Shown here: in pieces, positions 52,440-62,349 of the stretch
Numbering within the stretch: position 1 is the stretch's first letter
Layout: the number at the start of each line of letters is the position of its first letter
NCBI GenBank assembly: GCA_028868535.1
Contig: JAGWUH010000002.1
Span: 97,773 to 161,772 of the forward strand
DNA length: 64,000 nucleotides
Direction of reading: 5' to 3'
DNA from: Sphingomonadales bacterium
GTDB taxonomy: Bacteria > Pseudomonadota > Alphaproteobacteria > Sphingomonadales > Sphingomonadaceae
Program-made: the position numbers and the translations under genes
The notes under the pieces: generated by a model
Database searches by the model: none
What the model was told of the DNA's origin: nothing
What the model saw: the letters and a program-made list of their open reading frames with translations, nothing else

Positions 52440-53591
52440 ATGGCCCGCGCGCTCTACATCCACTGGCCGTTCTGCCTGCGCAAATGCCCCTATTGCGACT
52501 TCAACAGCCACGTCCGCGACAGCGTCGATCATGATCTCTGGCGCGATGCCCTGCTGGCGGACCTGCGCCACGAAGCCGCGCTCACCGCGCACGAACCGCT
52601 CGACAGCATCTTCTTCGGCGGCGGCACCCCCAGCCTGATGCCCCCCGCACTGGTCGAGAGCCTGCTGCGCGAGTCGCAGCGCCTTTGGACCTTCGCCCCC
52701 GGCATCGAGATCACCCTCGAAGCCAACCCGTCCTCGGTCGAAGCCGAAAAGTTCGCCGCCCTTGGCCTTGCCGGCATCAACCGCGTCAGCCTCGGCCTCC
52801 AGGCGCTCGATGACCGGACCCTGCACTTCCTCGGCCGCCTCCACTCCGTCGACGAAAGCCTGCGCGCGCTGGAGGTGGCCCAAGCCCGCTTCGCCCGCGT
52901 CAACGTGGACCTGATCTACGCCCGCCCTGGCCAGACCGCCGGCCAGTGGCAGGCCGAACTCGCCCGCGCGCTCGGCTTCGGCACCGATCATCTCTCGCTC
53001 TACCAGCTCACGATCGAGCCCGGCACCCGCTTCGCCACGCTGCTGCGCGAGGGCAGCCTCACCCCGCTCGACGAGGATACCTGCGCCGATCTCTACGCGC
53101 AGACGCAGGCGCAGACCGCCGCCGCCGGCCGCCCGGCCTATGAAATCTCCAACCACGCCCGCCCGGGCCAGGAAAGCCGCCACAACCTCGCCTACTGGCG
53201 CTACCAGGACTACGCCGGCATCGGCCCCGGCGCCCACGGCCGTCGCAATGGCGTCGCCACCACCCGCCACCGCAAGCCCGAAAACTGGCTCGAAGCCATC
53301 GCCAACCACGGCCACGGCATCGCCGAATCCCGACCCCTCCCCCCGCGCGAACAGGCCAGCGAAGCACTGCTGATGGGCCTGCGCCTCGCCGAAGGCATCG
53401 ACCTCGCCGCGCTCGCAGCGCGTTTCGCCCTGAACCCGAACGACCTCTGCGACGAGACCAAGGCCGCGCTCTACGCCCGGCAGGGCCTGCTCACCCGCAC
53501 CGGCGCCCATGTCGCCGTCACCCCGGCCGGAATGCCGCTGCTCGACGGCCTGCTCGCCGAACTCGTCCCCGCCGAACTGGTCGCGCCATGA
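52440..53591 (+). CDS. hemW: Radical SAM heme chaperone HemW
   Basis: LYIHWPFCLRKCPYCDFNSHV, FFGGGTPSLM, GINRVSLGLQALDD. Confidence 0.95.
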   Translation: MARALYIHWPFCLRKCPYCDFNSHVRDSVDHDLWRDALLADLRHEAALTAHEPLDSIFFGGGTPSLMPPALVESLLRESQRLWTFAPGIEITLEANPSSVEAEKFAALGLAGINRVSLGLQALDDRTLHFLGRLHSVDESLRALEVAQARFARVNVDLIYARPGQTAGQWQAELARALGFGTDHLSLYQLTIEPGTRFATLLREGSLTPLDEDTCADLYAQTQAQTAAAGRPAYEISNHARPGQESRHNLAYWRYQDYAGIGPGAHGRRNGVATTRHRKPENWLEAIANHGHGIAESRPLPPREQASEALLMGLRLAEGIDLAALAARFALNPNDLCDETKAALYARQGLLTRTGAHVAVTPAGMPLLDGLLAELVPAELVAP

Positions 53592-54490
53592 GCCGGGCGG
53601 ACCTGCTCGCGCAGTGGCACGACCACCTCGCGCAAGGCCTGCGCCGCAGCCCGCACACCGTCCGCGCCTACGCCGCCACCGCCGCCCGCCTGCTCGATGC
53701 CGTACAGGCGCAGGACTGGTCCGCCGTCGCCGCGCTCACCGCCAACGACCTGCGCCGCCACCTCGCCGCGCGCCGGGCCGAAGGCCTCGGCAACGTCTCC
53801 GCCGCGCGCGAACTCTCGGCGCTGCGCCGCCTGATCGCGTTCGCGCGCGAACAGGCCGGCCAGCCCGACGCCGCCCCGCCCCGGTTGCGCGGCCCGCGCA
53901 TCAAGAAGGGCCTGCCCCGCCCGGTCACCCCGGACGAGGCCGTGGCCCTGGCGGAGATGGTATCGGACAACGCCGCGGCGGACTGGATCGGCCTGCGCGA
54001 CCGCGCCGTGCTGCTGCTGCTCTACGGCGCCGGCCTGCGCATCGCCGAAGCACTGTCACTGACCGGCGCGGTGCTCCCGCTCGGCGAAACCCTCACCGTG
54101 TGCGGCAAGGGCAACAAACAGCGCGTCGTGCCGCTGCTGCCGCAAGTCCGCGCCGGGGTCGAAGCCTACCTCGCGCGCTGCCCCTGGCCGGTCGAGAGGG
54201 AAGCGCCGCTGTTCCGGGGGGCGAAAGGCGGCCCGCTCTCGCAAGGCATGGTGCAGAAAGCGGTCGCCGCCGCCCGCGCGCTGCTCGGCCTGCCCGAAAC
54301 CGCCACCCCGCACGCTTTGCGCCACAGCTTCGCCACCCACCTGCTCGGCGCCGGCGCCGACTTGCGCAGTTTGCAGGAACTGCTCGGCCACGCCAGTCTC
54401 GGCTCGACGCAGATCTACACCAAGGTCGATGCGGCGGTCCTGCTCGACGTCTACCGCAACGCCCACCCGCGCGAACGGGGCCAAGCGTGA
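53588..54490 (+). CDS. xerC: Tyrosine recombinase XerC
   Basis: GAGLRIAEALSL, TPHALRHSFATHLLGAGADLRSLQELLGHASLGSTQIYTKVD (R..HxxR..H..Y). Confidence 0.94.
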   Translation: MSRADLLAQWHDHLAQGLRRSPHTVRAYAATAARLLDAVQAQDWSAVAALTANDLRRHLAARRAEGLGNVSAARELSALRRLIAFAREQAGQPDAAPPRLRGPRIKKGLPRPVTPDEAVALAEMVSDNAAADWIGLRDRAVLLLLYGAGLRIAEALSLTGAVLPLGETLTVCGKGNKQRVVPLLPQVRAGVEAYLARCPWPVEREAPLFRGAKGGPLSQGMVQKAVAAARALLGLPETATPHALRHSFATHLLGAGADLRSLQELLGHASLGSTQIYTKVDAAVLLDVYRNAHPRERGQA

Positions 54491-54550
54491 TGACTTTCGG
54501 TTGAAGCAAGCTTCGACAAAGTCATCGGCAACGCTCAAGCGCCGCGCGAG

Positions 54551-55078
54551 CTAGGTTCCCACCTTCGGATTGAACGTCAGGTCGACCATGATCTCGCCTG
54601 AGATCGCCTCCAGCGCCTCGCGCACCTGATCCCAGCCCATCCCCGCCGGCGGCACCAGCCGGATTCGCGCGCGGAACAGCTGCTCGCCGGACCAGGCACT
54701 GTTCTCGGTGCGCGACGTGAACTGCTCGATGTTCGCCCCCAGCCCCGCCAGCACTGCGGTCACCTCGCGGACGATCCCCGGCCGGTCCTGCCCGACCAGC
54801 TCGACCCAGATCGCCTCGCCCCCCGGGAACGCCGCATCGCCGGCCGGCACGATCACGACCTGCAAGCCGCTGGCGTCGATGCCGCGCACCGCGCCTTCCA
54901 GCGCCCCCAGCCGGTCCTCGCCGATCTCCACCAGCACCGATCCGACATACTTGCCGCCCAGACGCGCCAGATGGCTGTCGAGCCAGTTGCCGCCGGCCGC
55001 GTGCACCGCCTCCGCCAGCGCCTGCGTCAGCCCGGGCCGGTCGCTGCCCAGCACGGTCAGGATGATGCGCGTCCTCAT
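54551..55078 (-). CDS. Tandem ACT-domain (GcvR-like) regulatory protein
   Basis: LTVLGSDRPGLTQALAEAVHAAGGNWLDSHLARLGGKYVG and second ACT VELVGQDRPGIVREVTAVLAGLGANIEQF. Confidence 0.85.
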   Translation of the reverse strand: MRTRIILTVLGSDRPGLTQALAEAVHAAGGNWLDSHLARLGGKYVGSVLVEIGEDRLGALEGAVRGIDASGLQVVIVPAGDAAFPGGEAIWVELVGQDRPGIVREVTAVLAGLGANIEQFTSRTENSAWSGEQLFRARIRLVPPAGMGWDQVREALEAISGEIMVDLTFNPKVGT

Positions 55079-55148
55079 GTTCGCCTCCTTGGCCAGGCTG
55101 CTGGGATGCTGACGCATCACAGCCTGGATTTGCTCAAACGCCGCACGG

Positions 55149-55745
55149 TCAGTCGTCCTTCCAGCGCCACACCCGCCACAGATAGAACGCGATCGCCAGC
55201 GCCGCCAGCCCGCCGACGATCGGCCCCAGCACCGCGTCGACCTCGTGGATGGTATCCGCCGCCCAGACCCCGCCGCCGATCAGCAGCGCGTCCCACACCA
55301 GCGCCCCGGCAAAGGTAAAGCACAGGAACCGCACGTGCCCCATGTGCGCCAGCCCGGCAGGGACGGAAATCATCGTCCGGAAGAACGGCGAAAACCGCAT
55401 CGCGAACACGATCCACTGCCCGTGCTTGCGGAAGAACGCGGTCGATCGCTCGACATCGTGCCAGGTCATCGTCAGCCAGCGCCCGTGCCTGTGCACCAGC
55501 GGCTGCAACCGCCGGTAGCCGAGCCGGTCGGCCGCCAGGAACCACACATAGTTCCCCAGCGTCGATCCCAGCGTCCCCCACAGCAGCAGCGGCCAGAACG
55601 AAAACCGCCCCTGCGCCAGCGCCACCCCGGCGGCGCCCATGATCAGCTCGCTCGGGATCGGCGGAAAGATGTTTTCCAGCGCCATCAGCAAGGCGATCCC
55701 GACATAGCCGCCGCGCGCGATCACATCGATGATCCAGCCGTCCAT
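55149..55745 (-). CDS. DedA family membrane protein
   Basis: NIFPPIPSELIMGAAG, LGNYVWFLAADRLG, RFSPFFRTMISVPAGLAHM. Confidence 0.92.
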   Translation of the reverse strand: MDGWIIDVIARGGYVGIALLMALENIFPPIPSELIMGAAGVALAQGRFSFWPLLLWGTLGSTLGNYVWFLAADRLGYRRLQPLVHRHGRWLTMTWHDVERSTAFFRKHGQWIVFAMRFSPFFRTMISVPAGLAHMGHVRFLCFTFAGALVWDALLIGGGVWAADTIHEVDAVLGPIVGGLAALAIAFYLWRVWRWKDD

Positions 55746-55747
55746 GC

Positions 55748-56914
55748 TCAGCTCCGGAACCGGCGCCGGATCGCCGCGCGTGACCGCGCCAGCAGCGGCA
55801 CCTCGATCCAGCGAAAGACCATCACCGACAGCATGATCGCCGAGATGGTCATTGCCGCCGCCAACGGCAAGACAGGCCAGGGCGCGTCGCGCGCGTCATC
55901 GATGGCGAGGAAGCCGTGGATCACCGGCAGGTGGACAAGGTACAGCGCGAACGAGGCGTCGCCCAGCAGCACCAGCAACCGGCTCCCGCCCAGCGCGCCC
56001 GAAAACGCCCCGCGCCCGTTGCCGAACACCCAGATCAGCAGCGCGATCGGCGCCAGGTAGGCCAGTTGCATCCGCCAAGCCTCGGCCATTCCCAGCGCCG
56101 GGAACAGCGCCACCGCGCCCAGCAGTGTCCCCAGCGCGACCAGTTCCAGTGCGCTCCCCGCCGCCCGCGACCAGCCCGGCCGCGGCAGCCGGTACACCAG
56201 CATCCCGGTGCAAAAGTCGAGCAGCCGCGTCAGCGGGTTGATGTAGGTCAGCCAATGCGTCGGCGTCATCGCCTCGCCGGCATGGATCGCGCCGTGCCCG
56301 CCCTGGACCCGCCACGCCGCCACGCCCACCGACAGCACCAGCAGTGCCGCCGCCAGCAAGCCCACCCGCCGCACCGGCCAGAACGCCAGCCAGCCGAAGC
56401 AGGTATAGAAGAACAGCTCGTCCGACAGGCTCCAGCTCGGCTCGTTGAGCGAAAAGTACCAGTGCTCGTCCGGCACCCAGCTGTGCAGCATCAGCAGGTT
56501 CACCACCGCCACCGGCAGCGCCGCACCGAACGCGAACGGCAGCCCGGTCAGCCAGTGCAGCGGCCCGATCCGCGCCACCCGCAGCACCCAGTATTCCCCG
56601 CGCGAGATCGAACCGTCGCGCAGCCGCCCGCCATAGGAATGGCTGAGGATGTAGCCCGACAGCATGAAGAAGAACGAGACCCCCGCGAACCCTTCCGCGA
56701 ACAGCCCCCGCGCCAGCCCCTGCAACGGATTGGCGCTCTCGGCCAGGATCCACAGATGCGAAGCCAGCACCGCCAGCGCCGCGAAGAACCGCAGCGCCGT
56801 CAGTTGCTCCAGTCGGACGGCATCCGCCCGGGATGCCGTTTGCCCTGGGCCTGTCGAAGGGCCGCCTTGTTCCTTCAGCGTCTCAGCCCGTGATCTCGGC
56901 CGCCATCTCGCCAT
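55748..56914 (-). CDS. Acyltransferase 3 family membrane protein (start uncertain)
   Basis: RLEQLTALRFFAALAVLASHLW, GVSFFFMLSGYILSHSY; no canonical start between 56914 and the conserved region. Confidence 0.85.
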   Translation of the reverse strand: MARWRPRSRAETLKEQGGPSTGPGQTASRADAVRLEQLTALRFFAALAVLASHLWILAESANPLQGLARGLFAEGFAGVSFFFMLSGYILSHSYGGRLRDGSISRGEYWVLRVARIGPLHWLTGLPFAFGAALPVAVVNLLMLHSWVPDEHWYFSLNEPSWSLSDELFFYTCFGWLAFWPVRRVGLLAAALLVLSVGVAAWRVQGGHGAIHAGEAMTPTHWLTYINPLTRLLDFCTGMLVYRLPRPGWSRAAGSALELVALGTLLGAVALFPALGMAEAWRMQLAYLAPIALLIWVFGNGRGAFSGALGGSRLLVLLGDASFALYLVHLPVIHGFLAIDDARDAPWPVLPLAAAMTISAIMLSVMVFRWIEVPLLARSRAAIRRRFRS

Positions 56915-57872
56915 GCCGCCGCTCGATCGCATCCCAGATCATCCCGGCGGTATCGCTGCCGTTGAAGCGGTCGATGGCGACGATGCCGGTGGGCGAGGTG
57001 ACGTTGATCTCGGTCAGCCACTCCCCGCCGATCACGTCGATGCCCACGAACACCAGCCCGCGCTTGCGCAGTTCCGGCCCCAGCGCGGCGCAAATCTCCT
57101 GCTCCTTCGCCGTCAGTTCGGTCGCCTCCGCCGATCCGCCGACCGCGAGGTTGGAGCGGAACTCGCCCTCGCCCGGCTTGCGGTTGATCGCCCCGGCCAC
57201 CGCGCCGTCGACCAGCACGATGCGCTTGTCGCCCTTCGCCACGTCGGGAAGGAACGGCTGGACCATGAACGGCTCCTTCCACACCTGCCCGAACAGCTCG
57301 GTCAGCGCCCCGAGGTTCGAGCCATCGGCCGGCACCCGGAACACCGCCTTGCCGCCATTGCCGTGCAGCGGCTTGACCACCAGGTCGCCCGGATGGCGCC
57401 GGTGGAACTCCCGCACGTCCTCGATCCGCCGCGCCACCAGCGTCGGCGGCATGAACCGCGCGAAGTCGAGCACATAGACCTTCTCCGGCGCGTTGCGCAC
57501 CGATTCGGGATCGTTGACGACCAGCGTCCGCCCCTTGAGCTTCTCGAGGATGTGCGCCCCGGTGATGTATCCCAGGTCGAACGGCGGGTCCTGCCGCATC
57601 AGCACGACGTCGATCTCGTCGCCGAGGTCCAGCTTCACCGCCGCCCCCAGCGCATAGTGGTCCCCGGCCTTGCGTTCCAGCCGCTCGACCGGCGCGCACC
57701 AGGCGGTCACCCTGCCCCCGTCCCCGGCCGATTCCCACGCCAGCGACGCGACGTCGTAGTACCACAGTTCGTGCCCGCGCTCCTGCGCACTCAGCATCAA
57801 CGCGAACGTCGAATCGCCGGCAATGTTGATCGAATGGAGCGGGTCCATCTGGACCGCGACGCGCAAGGTCAT
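56883..57872 (-). CDS. gshB: Glutathione synthetase
   Basis: VAVQMDPLHSINIAGDSTFALMLSAQERGHELWYY, KPLHGNGGKAVFRV, NVTSPTGIVAIDRF. Confidence 0.97.
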   Translation of the reverse strand: MTLRVAVQMDPLHSINIAGDSTFALMLSAQERGHELWYYDVASLAWESAGDGGRVTAWCAPVERLERKAGDHYALGAAVKLDLGDEIDVVLMRQDPPFDLGYITGAHILEKLKGRTLVVNDPESVRNAPEKVYVLDFARFMPPTLVARRIEDVREFHRRHPGDLVVKPLHGNGGKAVFRVPADGSNLGALTELFGQVWKEPFMVQPFLPDVAKGDKRIVLVDGAVAGAINRKPGEGEFRSNLAVGGSAEATELTAKEQEICAALGPELRKRGLVFVGIDVIGGEWLTEINVTSPTGIVAIDRFNGSDTAGMIWDAIERRHGEMAAEITG

Positions 57873-57885
57873 GAAGCAGGGACTT

Positions 57886-58248
57886 TCAAACGAGGTTCAT
57901 CGAAGCGTTGACGATGTGGCGCGGCCAGCGCCCCGGCGCAAGCAGCAGCACGTCGATCCGCCAGCAATCGCCGGCGCACACGTAACGCGGCGCCAGCACT
58001 TCCGCCGCCGCGATCACCCGCCGCAGCCGCCAGCCGTCGATCGCGCGGTCGAGCCCGCCCACGTCCGCGCGCCACTTGACCTCGACGAACGCCACCATCC
58101 GCCCGCGCCGCGCTACCATGTCCACCTCGCCGCGCGGCGTCTGCAATCGCCGGCCGACGATCCGCCAGCCATGCAGCCGAAGATACCACGCCGCCAGCCC
58201 CTCGCCCCGCCGCCCGCGCGCTTCGGCCAGCTCGCGGGCGCCGCTCAT
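57886..58248 (-). CDS. YraN family (UPF0102) endonuclease-like protein
   Basis: RGRRGEGLAAWYLRLHGWRIVGRRLQTPRGEVDMVARRGRMVAFVEVKWR. Confidence 0.92.
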   Translation of the reverse strand: MSGARELAEARGRRGEGLAAWYLRLHGWRIVGRRLQTPRGEVDMVARRGRMVAFVEVKWRADVGGLDRAIDGWRLRRVIAAAEVLAPRYVCAGDCWRIDVLLLAPGRWPRHIVNASMNLV

Positions 58249-59084
58249 TTCAGCTCCAGCGCCCGCGCATAGAGCATCTTGCGATCGAGCCCGGTCGCCC
58301 GCGCCACCGCCGCCGCGGCCTGGGACGGCTTGGCATGGGCCAGCTCCGCGCGCAGCAGCGCGTCGGCATCCTCTGCGCTCGCCACCGTCTCCCCCGGCGG
58401 CGCCACCACCACCACGATCTCGCCCCTGGGCGGATGCGCGGCATAATGCGCCGCCAGGGCCTCCGCCGTGCCCGTCCGGCACTCCTCGTGCAGCTTGGTC
58501 AGCTCGCGCGCCACCGCCACCTCGCGCCCCGCCAGCACGTCGCCGATCGCCGCCAGCGCATCGCCCAGCCGCGGCGCGGTCTCGTAGAACACCAGGCTCG
58601 CCGGCACCCCCGCCAACTCCGCCAGCACGTCGCGCCGCGCCTTGTCCTTCGGCGGCAGGAACCCCGCGAACAGGAAGCGATCGCTCGGCAGCCCGCTCAG
58701 CGCCACCGCGCTCACCGCCGCGCAGGCCCCCGGCACCACCGTCACCGCCACCCCGCGCTCGCGCGCCAGCCGCACCAGCCGATAGCCCGGGTCCGAAATC
58801 AGCGGCATCCCCGCGTCCGACACCAGCGCCACCGCCTCCACCGCCGCCATTCCCAGCAGCCGCTCGTGCGCCGCCGCATCGGCATGGTCGTCGAACCGCA
58901 CCAGCTTCTGCTTCACCCCCAGGTGGTGCAGCAGCTTGCCCGTCACCCGCGTATCCTCGCAGGCTACCGCCGCAACCGATTTCAGCGTCTCGATCGCGCG
59001 CAGCGTGATGTCGCCGAGATTGCCAATCGGCGTTGCGACGATGTACAGCCCGGGTTCAAGTGTGGTCATGTCGATGCCGCTCAT
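58245..59084 (-). CDS. rsmI: 16S rRNA (cytidine1402-2'-O)-methyltransferase
   Basis: LYIVATPIGNLGDITLRAIETL, CEDTRVTGKLLHHLGV, ALVSDAGMPLISDPGYRLVR. Confidence 0.96.
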   Translation of the reverse strand: MSGIDMTTLEPGLYIVATPIGNLGDITLRAIETLKSVAAVACEDTRVTGKLLHHLGVKQKLVRFDDHADAAAHERLLGMAAVEAVALVSDAGMPLISDPGYRLVRLARERGVAVTVVPGACAAVSAVALSGLPSDRFLFAGFLPPKDKARRDVLAELAGVPASLVFYETAPRLGDALAAIGDVLAGREVAVARELTKLHEECRTGTAEALAAHYAAHPPRGEIVVVVAPPGETVASAEDADALLRAELAHAKPSQAAAAVARATGLDRKMLYARALELK

Positions 59085-59112
59085 GAACCACCGGTGCAGG
59101 GAATCGCAAGCA

Positions 59113-60273
59113 ATGATCGAGAGGATGATCGGCCGGCGCAGGGCCGCAATCCGCACCGGCGCACTCGCGCTGGCCGCCTTTCTGGCCGGCTGCCAGGTCA
59201 TCCCCAAGGGCCCGCCGCCCCCGCCGCCGCCGCCCCCGCCGCCGGTGTCGGCCATCCCCAGCGACGGCGGCCACCACCGCGTCGCGCTGCTGGTGCCGCT
59301 CGCCGGGCCGCAGGCCGGCGCCGGCCAGGCGATCGCCAACGCCGCGCAGATGGCGCTGCTCGACATGAACGCGGACAACCTGCGCATCACCACTTACGAC
59401 ACCGCCCCCGGCGTCGAGGCCGCTGCCTCCCGCGCCATCGCCGATGGCGCCATGCTGATCCTCGGCCCGCTGCTGGGCGAGGATGCGGACAACGTCGCCC
59501 GCATCGCCAAGCGCGCCCGCGTCCCGGCGATCTCCTACTCGAACGACGTCGCCGCCGCCGGCGGCGGCGTGTTCGTGATGGGCAACATCCCCGGTGAGGC
59601 GATCGAGCGCGTCGTCGCCCACGCCCGCAGCCAGGGCGCCAGCCGCTTCGCCGCGCTGATCCCGGTCGGCACTTATGGCGAGCGCGCGTCGAACGCGATG
59701 CTCGCCGCGGTGCGCGCCGGCGGCGGCAGCATGGTCGGCATGGAAAGCTACGACCGCTCGGGCAGCAACATCCTCGCCGCCGCCCGCCGCCTCAAGGCGC
59801 GCGGCGCGTTCGACGCGGTGCTGATCGCCGACGGCGGCCGCATCGCCGCGCTCGCCGCGCCGGTGCTCAAGGCCGGCGCCCCCGGCCTGCGCATCCTCGG
59901 CACCGAGCTGTGGAGCGGCGATCCCGTCGTGGTGAAGACCCCGGCGCTCACCGGCGCCGAGTTCGCCGCCTTGTCCGATGCCCGCTTCGCGCGCTTCGCC
60001 CAGTCCTACCGCGCCCGCTTCGGCGCCGCCCCCTACCGCATCGCCACGCTCGGCTACGACAGCGTGCTGCTCACCCTGCGCATCGCCCGCGAATGGCGCG
60101 CCGACGCGCCGTTCCCCACCGCCCGCATGTACGATCGCGGCGGCTTCCTCGGTCTGGACGGCGCCTTCCGCTTCGGCTCGGACGACGTCGTCGACCGCGC
60201 GCTCGAAGTCCGCGAAGTCCGCGCCGGCACCGTCCGCGTGATCAGCCCGGCGCCCGACAAGTTCGGGGATTAA
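59113..60273 (+). CDS. LppC/LpoA-like penicillin-binding protein activator (periplasmic ligand-binding fold lipoprotein)
   Basis: Lipobox LAGC, polyproline linker, VALLVPLAGPQAGAGQAIANAAQMALLD; divergent from rsmI-yraN-gshB. Confidence 0.85.
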   Translation: MIERMIGRRRAAIRTGALALAAFLAGCQVIPKGPPPPPPPPPPPVSAIPSDGGHHRVALLVPLAGPQAGAGQAIANAAQMALLDMNADNLRITTYDTAPGVEAAASRAIADGAMLILGPLLGEDADNVARIAKRARVPAISYSNDVAAAGGGVFVMGNIPGEAIERVVAHARSQGASRFAALIPVGTYGERASNAMLAAVRAGGGSMVGMESYDRSGSNILAAARRLKARGAFDAVLIADGGRIAALAAPVLKAGAPGLRILGTELWSGDPVVVKTPALTGAEFAALSDARFARFAQSYRARFGAAPYRIATLGYDSVLLTLRIAREWRADAPFPTARMYDRGGFLGLDGAFRFGSDDVVDRALEVREVRAGTVRVISPAPDKFGD

Positions 60274-60336
60274 GCCCTGCGGATAAGCGATTCTGCCATC
60301 TTGCCGCGGTGACTCCACCCCCGGTATAGGCATGTC

Positions 60337-62346
60337 ATGGCCGAAGACCTGTTCGATGCTCCGCGCGCCGGCGCGGGCGATTCCTACGATGGATCCGCGA
60401 TCGAGGTGCTGGAGGGGCTGGAGCCCGTCCGCCGCCGCCCCGGCATGTACATCGGCGGCACGGATGAGCGCGCGCTCCACCACCTCGCCGCCGAAGTGCT
60501 CGACAACGCGATGGACGAGGCCGTCGCCGGTCATGCCAACCGCATCGAGGTCACGCTCGACGAAGCCCCCGGCGCCCCCGGCCGGCTGACCATCGTCGAC
60601 AACGGCCGCGGCATCCCGGTCGACGAACATCCCAAGTTCCCCGGCAAGTCCGCGCTGGAGGTGATCCTCACCACGCTGCACTCGGGCGGCAAGTTCTCGG
60701 GCAAGGCCTATGCCACCTCGGGCGGCCTCCACGGCGTCGGCGTCTCGGTGGTCAACGCCCTCTCCACGCTCACCCGCATCGAGGTCGCGCGCAACAAGGA
60801 GCTTTACGCGCAGGAATTCTCGCGCGGCATCGCCACCGGCCCGCTGCAGAGGATCGGCGCCGCCCCCAACCGGCGCGGCACGTCCGTCAGCTTCGTCCCC
60901 GACGCCGAGATCTTCGGCGCCGACGCGAAATTCAAGGCCGCGCGCCTGTTCCGCCTCGCCCGCTCGAAAGCCTATCTCTACGCCGGGGTCGAAATCCGCT
61001 GGAAATGCGCGCCGTCGCTCGCCAGCGACGATGTCCCGGCGGAGGCCGTGTTCCAGTTCCCTGGCGGCCTCTCGGATCACCTCGCCGAACAGATCGGCGG
61101 CCGCGAATGCGTGACCACGCAGTTCTTCGCCGGCAAGCAGGACTTCCCCCAGAACGACCGGGGCGAGGACCAGGGCCGCGTCGAATGGGCGATCGCCTGG
61201 CCGCTGTGGTCCGACGGCGCCTACTCGTGGTACTGCAACACCATCCCCACCCCCGATGGCGGCACCCACGAACAGGGCGTCCGCGCCGCGCTGACCAAGG
61301 GCATCCGCGCCTTCGCCGATCTCGTCGGCCAGAAGAAGGCCAAGGACATCACGCCCGAGGACATCGTCACCGGCAGCGAGATCATGCTCTCGGTGTTCAT
61401 CCGCGATCCGCAGTTCCAGTCGCAGACCAAGGACCGGCTGACCTCGCCCGAGGCTGCCCGCCTCGTCGAGAACGCCGTCCGCGACCATTTCGACCACTTC
61501 CTGACCGACAACATGGATCGCGGCAAGGCGCTGCTCGGCCACGTCCTCGAACGCATGGACGAACGCCTGCGCCGCAAGCAGGAACGCGAGGTCAAGCGCA
61601 AGACCGCGACCAACGCCCGCAAGCTGCGCCTCCCCGGCAAGCTCACCGACTGCTCGGGCGAGGGCGATGGCGAGACCGAGCTGTTCATCGTCGAGGGCGA
61701 TTCGGCCGGCGGCTCCGCCAAGCAGGCGCGCGACCGCAAGACCCAGGCGATCCTCCCCATCCGCGGCAAGATCCTCAACGTCGCCTCGGCCACGGCGGAC
61801 AAGATCCGCGCCAACAGCGAGATCGCCGATCTCAACCTCGCGCTCGGCTGCGGCACCCGCAAGGACTGCAACCCGGACAACCTGCGCTACGATCGCATCA
61901 TCATCATGACCGACGCCGACGTCGACGGCGCCCATATCGCCACGCTGCTGATGACGTTCTTCTTCCAGGAAATGCCCGAGGTCGTCCGGCGCGGCCACCT
62001 CTACCTCGCCCAGCCCCCGCTCTACCGCCTCACCGCCGGCAAGGACAGCGCCTACGCCCGCGACGACGCCCACCGCGCCGAGCTCGAGGCGACGAAGTTC
62101 AAGGGCAGGAAAGTCGAGGTCTCGCGGTTCAAGGGCCTGGGCGAGATGAACCCCCAGCAATTGCGCGAAACCACGATGTCCCCGGCCTCGCGCGGCCTGC
62201 TGCGCATCACCCTGCCGCCGGAATACGAAGGCCGCGCCGCGGTGAAGGACCTGGTCGATCGCCTGATGGGTCGCGACCCCGCGCAACGCTTCATGTTCAT
62301 CCAGAACCGCGCCGGCGAGATCGATCCGGAACTGATCGACGCCTGA
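60337..62346 (+). CDS. parE: DNA topoisomerase IV subunit B
   Basis: VRRRPGMYIGGTDERALHHLAAEVLDNAMDEA, EGDSAGGSAKQARDRKTQAILPIRGKILNV, IIMTDADVDGAHI. Confidence 0.95.
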   Translation: MAEDLFDAPRAGAGDSYDGSAIEVLEGLEPVRRRPGMYIGGTDERALHHLAAEVLDNAMDEAVAGHANRIEVTLDEAPGAPGRLTIVDNGRGIPVDEHPKFPGKSALEVILTTLHSGGKFSGKAYATSGGLHGVGVSVVNALSTLTRIEVARNKELYAQEFSRGIATGPLQRIGAAPNRRGTSVSFVPDAEIFGADAKFKAARLFRLARSKAYLYAGVEIRWKCAPSLASDDVPAEAVFQFPGGLSDHLAEQIGGRECVTTQFFAGKQDFPQNDRGEDQGRVEWAIAWPLWSDGAYSWYCNTIPTPDGGTHEQGVRAALTKGIRAFADLVGQKKAKDITPEDIVTGSEIMLSVFIRDPQFQSQTKDRLTSPEAARLVENAVRDHFDHFLTDNMDRGKALLGHVLERMDERLRRKQEREVKRKTATNARKLRLPGKLTDCSGEGDGETELFIVEGDSAGGSAKQARDRKTQAILPIRGKILNVASATADKIRANSEIADLNLALGCGTRKDCNPDNLRYDRIIIMTDADVDGAHIATLLMTFFFQEMPEVVRRGHLYLAQPPLYRLTAGKDSAYARDDAHRAELEATKFKGRKVEVSRFKGLGEMNPQQLRETTMSPASRGLLRITLPPEYEGRAAVKDLVDRLMGRDPAQRFMFIQNRAGEIDPELIDA

Positions 62347-62349
62347 GGA

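Noticed and set aside
59056-62286. 1076-aa minus-strand ORF opposite LppC-like gene and parE
   Set aside because: Same antisense artefact; parE and LppC motifs are clear on the plus strand
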